Below, in pieces: positions 1 to 4,826 of a DNA stretch of 6,709 nucleotides. Under the pieces are notes generated by a model. It was not told the DNA's origin. It worked only from the letters and a program-made list of their open reading frames with translations, and searched no databases. Numbering within the stretch: position 1 is the stretch's first letter; each line of letters begins with the position of its first letter. Source of the stretch: Spirochaetaceae bacterium (GTDB taxonomy: Bacteria; Spirochaetota; Spirochaetia; DSM-27196; Salinispiraceae); the NCBI GenBank assembly GCA_007129335.1, contig SKVS01000120.1:1-6709 (forward strand), in the 5' to 3' direction. The position numbers were made by a program, and so were the translations under genes.

Positions 1-404
1 GCATTGGTATACTGGGATTTCTCCTTATGTTACTTCATGGCCTGGCAATGCTTAGCTTCGATGTTCTTGTGGATGGGGACTTCTTTGGTGAACCAGCAAA
101 GGTTGTTGGAATTGTAGCACTGGTACTGTTAATAATTTCTGTCGTTGTTGCCCTCTGGTGGAAGCCCCTGAAGCTCAGTCAAAAGAAGTGGATGACGATT
201 CACCGGTTGGCGTGGATAGTGTTCCCCCTGGCCTTTTACCACGGGTACGCTATGGGAACGACACTTCAGTCGAGCAGACCTCTACGGGGGTTATACGTTG
301 GTCTTGGAATTATCTACATACTTCTTCTGATCCGAAGACTCTATGGGGTATTGATGGCAAAGCAGAAAAAGTCAACATCCCCTGAAGCCAGCAAAAATCA
401 ATAA
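1..404 (+). CDS. Ferric-reductase/YedZ-like heme transmembrane protein, 3' part
   Basis: The reading frame is open from the left edge (first full codon at 3), so the gene starts outside the window; the ATG at 27 lies inside a membrane helix and is probably not the start. About 133 residues are visible, with roughly four hydrophobic segments. Numbering from the codon at 3, His12 lies in the first helix, and His67 and His80 bracket another in IHRLAWIVFPLAFYHGY. The H-x12-H spacing and the following G-T match the heme-binding helices of the ferric reductase-like transmembrane domain family (NOX, FRE, MsrQ/YedZ). Such proteins carry electrons across the inner membrane through b-type hemes. The tail after the last helix is short, basic and polar (KQKKSTSPEASKNQ), so no C-terminal flavin domain is fused here. 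The TAA lies 7 bp inside the converging regulator gene. The exact electron donor and acceptor cannot be told; the family call is fairly secure, the specific role is not. Confidence 0.72.
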   Translation, partial: IGILGFLLMLLHGLAMLSFDVLVDGDFFGEPAKVVGIVALVLLIISVVVALWWKPLKLSQKKWMTIHRLAWIVFPLAFYHGYAMGTTLQSSRPLRGLYVGLGIIYILLLIRRLYGVLMAKQKKSTSPEASKNQ

Positions 405-1120
405 AAATCCCCGAGTATGTGGGGTTTGAGAATATGAATACTATGGCCATGGGCCTTGATAATTCCCTGCTCCTCCAACCGCCGGATTGTTCGGACTGTG
501 GCTTCCACGGTAAGTCCGGACAGTTCGGCCAGTTCCTGCCGGGGAGCAGGAATATCGAAATGGTCAGCGTGAACTACAGGACTTTCATCGGCGCAACTCC
601 GGCACAGTTGGGCCAAGGCCCATAGCAGCCGCTGCTCAGCCTTGTTATAGGCCATTGAAGTTGCAAGGTTCTCTGCCCGTCCCAATTCATCGGCCAGGTG
701 CTGGAACAGCTTTGCACGAATAGCAGGTTCAATTTCAATCAGTTTCATTACAACCGGGGTCGGCAAATAGGCGGTGCGGGTTTCCTCCAGGGTAATTGCA
801 GAGGCTGAAAAGGTTGTTCCGGCAAGAACCGATCGATGGCCGATCAGTTCACCAGAAATTGCGATGCGGACGGTTAAATGTTTCCCCTGTTCGGTATCCT
901 GGAACACTTTGACTTTACCAGTACAAACCGACCAAATACCATGGGCAGGGTCGCCCGATTGAAACAAATACTGTCCCTTTTCCCAGAGTTTGAACCGTCG
1001 GTTTTGTTCGATTAATTCCCTGGCTTGGGAGGTAATGGCACAACCGAAAAAACAACCCAGGCACGAAACCTGAAGGTTTAAGGTCTTTTTTTTAACTCTC
1101 TGTAAGGTGGATTCGTTCAT
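398..1120 (-). CDS. Crp/Fnr-family regulator with N-terminal CxxCxxxC cluster
   Basis: 240 aa, the usual length for Crp/Fnr regulators. The start is fixed by AGGAGG seven bases upstream. Residues 20-27 read CLGCFFGC (Cys20, Cys23, Cys27), where FNR carries its iron-sulfur ligands. Residues about 35-135 form the cyclic-nucleotide-binding-like beta-roll (GQYLFQSGD, then GELIGHRSVLAG), without the Arg-Ser pair expected for cAMP binding. A long dimerisation helix follows (about 130-155). The winged helix-turn-helix spans about 190-232, with recognition helix GLTVEATVRTIRR retaining the Glu and Arg that contact DNA in FNR. The position of FNR Cys122 is Ala117 here; the other cysteines are Cys66, Cys173 and Cys176. 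It is the last gene of the operon with the two hemerythrin/PAS proteins, 16 bp after the previous stop. This suggests a DNA-binding output for O2, NO or redox sensing (inferred). A run of eight A lies in codons 10-12. Family certain; cluster binding likely but unproven. Confidence 0.9.
   Translation of the reverse strand: MNESTLQRVKKKTLNLQVSCLGCFFGCAITSQARELIEQNRRFKLWEKGQYLFQSGDPAHGIWSVCTGKVKVFQDTEQGKHLTVRIAISGELIGHRSVLAGTTFSASAITLEETRTAYLPTPVVMKLIEIEPAIRAKLFQHLADELGRAENLATSMAYNKAEQRLLWALAQLCRSCADESPVVHADHFDIPAPRQELAELSGLTVEATVRTIRRLEEQGIIKAHGHSIHILKPHILGDFY
405..427 (-). terminator. Possible intrinsic terminator inside the 3' end of the regulator gene
   Basis: Read on the minus strand, AAACCCC (427-421) can pair with GGGG-A-TTT (412-405) around an 8-nt loop, with one bulged A. 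A T-rich stretch (TTATTGATTTTT) follows, running past the stop codon at 400-398. The stem is short and lies within the last codons of the Crp/Fnr gene. On the plus strand no T-run follows, so it would serve only the minus-strand operon. Weak candidate. Confidence 0.33.
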
Positions 1121-1127
1121 TGTTCAC

Positions 1128-1133
1128 CCTCCT
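1128..1133 (-). promoter_or_regulatory. Shine-Dalgarno AGGAGG for the Crp/Fnr gene
   Basis: A perfect AGGAGG sits seven bases before the ATG at 1120, entirely within the 16-bp gap after the stop of the upstream gene. It fixes the start of the regulator and shows it is translated from the shared operon transcript. Confidence 0.85.
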
Positions 1134-1136
1134 GGG

Positions 1137-2336
1137 TTAATCCTCCAGCCGTTTTTCACCGGTTAGTTCATGGATGTCAGTAATATCCTGGGTTGATTCC
1201 ATGATCCCCAGATATTTACCCTGGTCATCCCGCAGGGCCCGGTATTCAATAAGCACCATGGTTCCCCGGTGATTGAGCCAGAAGCGGACAACATCTTTTT
1301 TTCCAGATTTCAAATCATCCACAATCGCTATGACCCGGTCCAAGCTCTTTGGCGGATGACAATGTTCTACCTTTCGGCCTAGAATCCCCGGGCTACGGGG
1401 AAAAATACGGTCCGGAGTTTCGGAAAAAAATTGTACCCGATCGGTATCATCAATGAAGGTAATGTCCAGGGGAAGAGCTTTGAACAGTGCCGTAAGTTGT
1501 GTTGCGGTCAGTGACCCGGTAGAACAATGAAAAACTGCTTGGGAGTCGGAAGTATCCGGTACGCCCGGGTTATCCGCTTTTACTTCAGTAGATGTTTCGG
1601 AGGCAGTCAGCAGACCCATTTGGAACATGACCGGAAACAGTATTTTTTCTTCTCGATATATCAGGGATTTTGCATCGAGGGTAAATTTACCCATAGTTTC
1701 ATTGCAGGTTTGCAGTTCCTGGGGTTTGTCCAGGAGATCTAGTGCAGCTTTTCCGTTATGCAGAACATCATCCTGTATTGACCACATCAACTGGACACAG
1801 CGGAAGGGGTTTGGCCCCTGTTCAAACCGGGGAAAGACTTCGTTTTGCAAAAACGTATAGTGAGTTTCCAGGAGCTGCAAAGTTGTTGTGATTAATTCTT
1901 TTAATTCACCGGTTTGACCTGCGATTTGACCTGTGATTTGATCTGGATTAAAGCATTGGTCCAGATTCTCCCTGGCACTTCTGTACCACTGTTTAATCAA
2001 CGGAGTCATGGATTGGAAACAAAGGGTTAGCTGTGAGTTTTCAATCAGGAGTTGAGAGAAAAGAGTGTTCTCAGGGTAATTCGGAGCAGGATGATCATCC
2101 AGACTCTTGCCACAGGCTCGTATGAATTTTGCAACAAGGGACTTAATCCGGTCCAGGTCGGGAATATCCTGCATTAGCTGGTCCACCAGCCAGTTTACCT
2201 CCTGGGGGCCGGCCAGGGCCAGGGAGTCCTGGTACTGGTCGTAGTGGGAGCGGTTAGTGTTTCCCCCATCCAGACCCCGGGCATAGGCCATGAGTTGTTG
2301 CTGTAATTCTTCGTTAGTGTTGAGCATTTCTGCCAT
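1137..2336 (-). CDS. PAS-domain sensor with degenerate hemerythrin-like region (paralogue of the upstream gene)
   Basis: The preferred start at 2336 gives 399 aa and has GGAG eight bases upstream. A longer frame from 2456 would overlap the preceding gene by 53 bp with poor ribosome binding. Residues about 5-75 are helical and only loosely recall DUF438. Residues about 88-245 align with the hemerythrin region of the neighbouring paralogue, through motifs such as LLIEN, LETHY, EVFPRFE, LMWS and YREEKILFP. Most diiron ligands are changed: the first His is Thr91, the Glu after His159 is Gln164, the MWGKH histidine is Gln188, and the last ligand segment is missing. Glu99, His159 and Glu229-230 remain. 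Residues about 276-394 form an intact PAS domain (PAS_10 type: LPLDITFIDD, RIFPRSPGILGR, CHPPKS, STQDITDI). There is no kinase, cyclase or DNA-binding domain. A short QIxG tandem repeat lies at 133-143. It lies between the canonical paralogue and a Crp/Fnr regulator, so a partner or adaptor role in sensing is likely but inferred. Confidence 0.85.
   Translation of the reverse strand: MAEMLNTNEELQQQLMAYARGLDGGNTNRSHYDQYQDSLALAGPQEVNWLVDQLMQDIPDLDRIKSLVAKFIRACGKSLDDHPAPNYPENTLFSQLLIENSQLTLCFQSMTPLIKQWYRSARENLDQCFNPDQITGQIAGQTGELKELITTTLQLLETHYTFLQNEVFPRFEQGPNPFRCVQLMWSIQDDVLHNGKAALDLLDKPQELQTCNETMGKFTLDAKSLIYREEKILFPVMFQMGLLTASETSTEVKADNPGVPDTSDSQAVFHCSTGSLTATQLTALFKALPLDITFIDDTDRVQFFSETPDRIFPRSPGILGRKVEHCHPPKSLDRVIAIVDDLKSGKKDVVRFWLNHRGTMVLIEYRALRDDQGKYLGIMESTQDITDIHELTGEKRLED
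1908..1940 (-). repeat. 12-bp in-frame tandem repeat in the PAS-sensor gene
   Basis: On the minus strand two adjacent 12-base units, CAAATCACAGGT and CAAATCGCAGGT, differ by one base. A 9-base partial unit, CAAACCGGT, follows. They encode QITG-QIAG-QTG, residues 133-143 of the 399-aa protein, in a segment between predicted helices. Because the unit is a multiple of three, copy changes would keep the frame. Confidence 0.8.
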
Positions 2337-2344
2337 AGTTCTTA

Positions 2345-2348
2345 CTCC
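2345..2348 (-). promoter_or_regulatory. Shine-Dalgarno GGAG deciding the start at 2336
   Basis: GGAG lies eight bases before the ATG at 2336 in the 67-bp gap between the two sensor genes. The alternative upstream ATG at 2456 lies inside the preceding gene and has only a poor, distant GGA. The initiation signal therefore favours the shorter 399-aa product. Confidence 0.65.
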
Positions 2349-2384
2349 GGTTGGAATTTTGGGAAATACGCCTGAACGATCCCA

Positions 2385-2420
2385 GATGCAAGAGGCATCA
2401 TGGTTACCAGTCGAGTAACC
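2385..2420 (-). repeat. Two tandem small hairpins at the junction of the sensor genes
   Basis: Reading the minus strand, GGTTAC (2420-2415) pairs perfectly with GTAACC (2407-2402) across a 7-nt loop and includes the stop codon of the upstream gene. Two bases later GATGC (2399-2395) pairs perfectly with GCATC (2389-2385) across a 5-nt loop. No T-run follows either, so they are not intrinsic terminators. They could mark an mRNA processing or stability site between the two genes; the stems are short. Confidence 0.45.
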
Positions 2421-3654
2421 GCCGTTCTCCTTCAAGGGCCCTGACTTCTGCGGCATCCCAACTCATTTCCAGGGTACCCCGGTATGTTCCATTTTCATCG
2501 TAGATAGGCTTATATGATATCACAACAAATTTAGGTCCCATCTGAATCCAGAAATCCGCCCGATCTTTCTCCTTATTTTTGAAGGAAGTCAGGATTTTTT
2601 CCACTTGCGACAGGCTTTTCTGGGGATGACAGTTGTGAACATCCCGGCCTATGATTCCCGGACTGCGGGGGAAGACTCGGTGGGGAGAATCGGAATAGTA
2701 CAGAACCTTGTCCTCGTGGTCCACAAACGATACATCAATAGGTAAGGAACAAAGGATTTTATCCAGGATATCCAGGGGCAGACTGCCTACGCTCAAGGGG
2801 ATGGATACATCGGAGATTGCATGAGATTGGTCCCGATTTTGAGGAATATGAGCAGTCTGCTCAGCCTGGGCTGCGGGGTTTAGTCCCAGGGCCAGAACAG
2901 GATCCCATTGGGAACCAGGTTGAATCCAGGCAAAGCCAATAGCGTGTTCTCCCATGCGTACCTGGGCCCATTCGGGTTCTGACAGGAGTTTCAGGGCATT
3001 AGGAAACAGAATTTTCTCTTCCATGAATATCATGGTGGTAATTTTTTTCGCAGCAATGCGGGCGAGTTTCCGAGCCTGTTTTATCTGATTACTCTGGATT
3101 GCAGCCTGCAAGTCCTTCAGGGTTTGACGGATTTCATCGTGCTTTCCCCACATGACTTTGGAGGGACCGGTGAATCCCTTTTGTTCGAGGTAGGGAAAAA
3201 GCTGGTTTTCCTTCCGCTGATAGTGTCGCACGATCGGCATGATTTGGGTGGTTGCTTTTTGGAGCGCACTCCCATTTCCAAACAAACTGGCTGCAACCAG
3301 CTTATTTCGATACGTTCTGGCTGCTTTATTTTCCTGCTTGTAGGTTTGTATCGGGTGTCCAGGCAATTGATTGGGCTGCTTTCCCTGTTCCAGGCCTTCC
3401 TTGAACACATCTGCATGAACATCGCAAAGCCGGAGAACCTCCTGAACCGACATTCCCTGCTGGATCAGCGATTGTTCAAGGGCTGCTACCTCGTAGGCAT
3501 CCGCGTTGCGGATCAGTTCGGCGAACTGCTTTTTTACCTCTTTCGGGTCAGCACCTGCTCCAAGGGTATCAATAATTTGTTTCAGTTCCTGCAGTCGGGG
3601 ATCGCTTGTATCAGACATTTGATTTTCTTTCTTTGGACCAAAATACTCGCTCAT
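2404..3654 (-). CDS. DUF438-hemerythrin-PAS sensor protein
   Basis: 416 aa. The start at 3654 has GGAGG six bases upstream; the in-frame Met13 has only a weak purine stretch. Domains in order: DUF438 (about 20-90, with LIQQGMSVQEVLRLCDVHADVFKE), a hemerythrin HHE-like helical domain (about 97-245) and a PAS_10-type PAS domain (about 290-412). Candidate diiron ligands are all present: His100 (LPGHPIQTYKQEN), Glu108, His144 and Glu149 (RHYQRKENQLFP), His172 and Glu174 (MWGKHDEIR), Glu212/213 (EEKILFP) and His237 (MGEHAIGF). The PAS domain carries FPRSPGIIGR and NCHPQKS. This arrangement is the standard one for DUF438 proteins, cytoplasmic and implicated in O2, NO or redox sensing or iron handling; their biochemical function is poorly settled. 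No output domain is present. First gene of a minus-strand operon with its diverged paralogue and a Crp/Fnr regulator, which may receive or control its signal. The family assignment is strong. Confidence 0.93.
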   Translation of the reverse strand: MSEYFGPKKENQMSDTSDPRLQELKQIIDTLGAGADPKEVKKQFAELIRNADAYEVAALEQSLIQQGMSVQEVLRLCDVHADVFKEGLEQGKQPNQLPGHPIQTYKQENKAARTYRNKLVAASLFGNGSALQKATTQIMPIVRHYQRKENQLFPYLEQKGFTGPSKVMWGKHDEIRQTLKDLQAAIQSNQIKQARKLARIAAKKITTMIFMEEKILFPNALKLLSEPEWAQVRMGEHAIGFAWIQPGSQWDPVLALGLNPAAQAEQTAHIPQNRDQSHAISDVSIPLSVGSLPLDILDKILCSLPIDVSFVDHEDKVLYYSDSPHRVFPRSPGIIGRDVHNCHPQKSLSQVEKILTSFKNKEKDRADFWIQMGPKFVVISYKPIYDENGTYRGTLEMSWDAAEVRALEGERRLLDW

Positions 3655-3660
3655 AGTGGG

Positions 3661-3665
3661 CCTCC
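3661..3665 (-). promoter_or_regulatory. Shine-Dalgarno GGAGG for the first sensor gene
   Basis: GGAGG sits six bases before the ATG at 3654 and selects this start over Met13. Confidence 0.8.
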
Positions 3666-3668
3666 ATA

Positions 3669-3679
3669 GTTATAGAATA
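3669..3679 (-). promoter_or_regulatory. Candidate -10 region for the sensor operon
   Basis: On the minus strand TATTCT (3679-3674) overlaps TATAAC (3674-3669), both -10-like, just upstream of the Shine-Dalgarno sequence. There is no good -35 hexamer at 17 bp; the TTATT-N4-AATAA palindrome occupies that neighbourhood, as expected if an activator is needed. The implied leader would be very short (about 13 nt with TATTCT), which lowers confidence. Confidence 0.3.
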
Positions 3680-3694
3680 CCCAAGTCAGGGGAA

Positions 3695-3708
3695 TTATTC
3701 GGTAATAA
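3695..3708. promoter_or_regulatory. Palindrome TTATT-N4-AATAA, possible Crp/Fnr-type operator
   Basis: Perfect 5-bp arms with a 4-bp spacer give the 14-bp layout typical of FNR-class sites (TTGAT-N4-ATCAA), though the half-site differs. It is centred at 3701.5, about 34-40 bp upstream of plausible transcription starts for the sensor operon, whose last gene is a Crp/Fnr regulator. AT-rich palindromes of this size also arise by chance. Confidence 0.3.
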
Positions 3709-3765
3709 AGGTTACTAAAAAAGTAATAAATATAAGTTCATTTTGGTGTTTGCACTGAGATACTG

Positions 3766-3774
3766 TGGTACTAT
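3766..3774 (+). promoter_or_regulatory. Extended -10-like promoter upstream of the small ORF
   Basis: TGGTACTAT reads as an extended -10 (TG-n-TACTAT). The -35 candidates are badly spaced (TTGGTG at 3743, 20 bp away; TTTGCA at 3749, 14 bp away). Transcription would start near 3781, run through the small ORF and on toward the secreted-protein gene. Confidence 0.35.
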
Positions 3775-3800
3775 TGCAGAGAGTAAAAAATGGAGTGATC

Positions 3801-3911
3801 ATGGATACATTTCAGGAGTTTTTTCAGACCATATCAAATCCCGACCAGCGACAGCGGTTGGAGGAGGTTTGCGCCTCATTTTCATCATACCTTGAATTAC
3901 CTTGCCTCTGA
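3801..3911 (+). CDS. Small 36-aa ORF resembling the N-terminus of DUF1801/YdhG proteins, probably truncated
   Basis: ATG at 3801 with GGAG five bases upstream; stop TGA at 3909-3911. The product begins MDTFQEFFQTISNPDQRQR and then LEEV. From memory this resembles the start of DUF1801/YdhG iron-chaperone-like proteins, which open with an F-x-E-Y-hydrophobic, I-x-N-P-x-x-R-x-R, EEV pattern. Those proteins are roughly 110-140 aa and continue into a W-N-x-P-M-F core, which is absent here; no frame downstream clearly resumes it before the next gene. It may be a decayed gene remnant, a genuine small protein or a leader peptide, since a hairpin covering the next gene's ribosome binding site begins 13 nt after its stop. 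The good Shine-Dalgarno sequence supports translation; the family match rests on a short stretch. Confidence 0.45.
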   Translation: MDTFQEFFQTISNPDQRQRLEEVCASFSSYLELPCL

Positions 3912-3923
3912 AATAACCATTTC

Positions 3924-3949
3924 GTACCTTTGTTATACAAGAGAGGTAC
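3924..3949 (+). promoter_or_regulatory. Hairpin sequestering the Shine-Dalgarno of the secreted beta-rich protein gene
   Basis: GTACCT (3924-3929) pairs with AGGTAC (3944-3949) and TTGT (3930-3933) pairs with ACAA (3937-3940). This gives ten perfect base pairs around a TAT loop with a 3-nt GAG bulge (3941-3943). The Shine-Dalgarno GAGAGG (3941-3946) lies in the bulge and right arm, three bases before the end of the stem. In RNA this could limit ribosome access to the ATG at 3953. The TTATAC at 3933-3938 could alternatively be a -10 box, in which case the palindrome would act on DNA. Confidence 0.5.
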
Positions 3950-3952
3950 ATA

Positions 3953-4816
3953 ATGGAAAAAAACAAACGAACAGCATTTAGTATTCTTGTGGTGATCTTC
4001 ATGGCATTCTCTGTCACAGGTTTTGCCTCAGACATCCCAGGTATTTCAATCTTCGCCGATGCGGAATTCGGAGCCCAAAAAGTCCTCCACCACACCATTC
4101 AAATTGGTGAAACAGGAACGGATTTTGACTATGTAAACCAGGGTGGTCAGGAAATACTGTTTCCGTTTCAGCGGTTTTCTGCCGGGTTAGACATCGGCAA
4201 TAACCATCGGATTCAGTTTCTGTACCAGCCCCTGACTGTGGTGACTAATGTTACCTTCCGAGAAGAGGTGACAATCGACGGGACAACCTTTCCCGATGGT
4301 TCTCCCATGGAAATAACCTACGGTTTTCCCTTTTACCGATTCAGTTACTGGTACCTGTTTTCGGGAATAGATGGTCTGGACCTGGGTGTTGGAGCATCAA
4401 TCCAGCTACGGAACGCCAGTATCCGCTTTCAGAGTCTGGATCCCCAATCGGTTGTGGGTCAGCCCAGCCTGACCGTTAGCCAGAACCTGGGAATAGTTCC
4501 TGCACTGAACCTGTATGGAGGCTATACCTTTGCCTCAGGACTGAAAATAGAGGCCGATGTTGTGGGGATTTATGCAAGCTCCCAGTTTATCAATGGTGCA
4601 AATTTTGAGTTTACCGGATCGCTGCTCGATGCTGCCCTGAAGGTGGGAATACCTGCCTGGGAGCGGGCACACCCCTACCTGGCAATTCGATTTCTCGGGG
4701 GAACAGCCGAAGGAACCAGCGAGTTTGATCAGACCGCATGGGGAAATAGTCTTTCGACATATACAAAGAATAATCTTGCAACACTAACTGTTTCCCTGGG
4801 AGCTCAGATCCGATAG
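3953..4816 (+). CDS. Secreted, probable outer-membrane beta-barrel protein of unknown function
   Basis: 287 aa. The start has GAGAGG six bases upstream. A clear signal peptide is visible: basic MEKNKR, a hydrophobic core (about 8-23) and a likely cleavage after Ala25 (VTGFA/SD). The mature part has no further hydrophobic helix. Instead it shows many short stretches of alternating hydrophobic and polar residues with frequent aromatic and Gly residues, for example FSAGLDIGNNHRIQFLY, YRFSYWYLF, LDLGVGASIQLRNASIRF, LNLYGGYTF, HPYLAIRFLGG and a final LATLTVSLGAQIR. This is the pattern of an outer-membrane beta-barrel. The last residue is Arg rather than the classic aromatic. I do not recognise a named family. 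It heads a + strand set, ending 10 bases before a glycoside hydrolase lipoprotein, so a role in the same surface process (transport or anchoring) is possible but inferred. A hairpin covers its ribosome binding site. Confidence 0.72.
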   Translation: MEKNKRTAFSILVVIFMAFSVTGFASDIPGISIFADAEFGAQKVLHHTIQIGETGTDFDYVNQGGQEILFPFQRFSAGLDIGNNHRIQFLYQPLTVVTNVTFREEVTIDGTTFPDGSPMEITYGFPFYRFSYWYLFSGIDGLDLGVGASIQLRNASIRFQSLDPQSVVGQPSLTVSQNLGIVPALNLYGGYTFASGLKIEADVVGIYASSQFINGANFEFTGSLLDAALKVGIPAWERAHPYLAIRFLGGTAEGTSEFDQTAWGNSLSTYTKNNLATLTVSLGAQIR

Positions 4817-4826
4817 AATAAAACCC

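Noticed and set aside
158..385. 75-codon plus-strand frame
   Set aside because: Out-of-frame shadow within the heme membrane protein gene.
419..962. Plus-strand frames at 419-625 and 774-962
   Set aside because: Both are antisense shadows of the Crp/Fnr gene with no protein family resemblance.
2337..2456. Longer N-terminus for the second sensor starting at 2456
   Set aside because: It overlaps the preceding gene by 53 bp, crosses the intercistronic hairpins, has no good ribosome binding site, and adds 40 residues without domain character. The ATG at 2336 has GGAG at 8 nt.
3616..3618. Internal start Met13 for the first sensor
   Set aside because: Its upstream purine stretch is weaker than the GGAGG six bases before the ATG at 3654, though homologues often begin near this point, so it is not fully excluded.
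3124..3669. 181-codon open frame on the plus strand
   Set aside because: It is antisense to the well-supported DUF438-hemerythrin-PAS gene, its translation shows no recognisable domain, and open antisense frames are expected opposite such a gene.
3712..3726. Second AT-rich palindrome TTACT-N5-AGTAA
   Set aside because: The odd spacer does not fit Crp/Fnr-type geometry and the arms are short and AT-rich; I could not separate it from chance.
3933..3938. TTATAC as the -10 box of the secreted-protein gene
   Set aside because: No -35 hexamer at proper distance (GAAATA at 17 bp), and it would leave a leader of only about 8 nt cutting into the ribosome binding site. An upstream promoter seems more likely.
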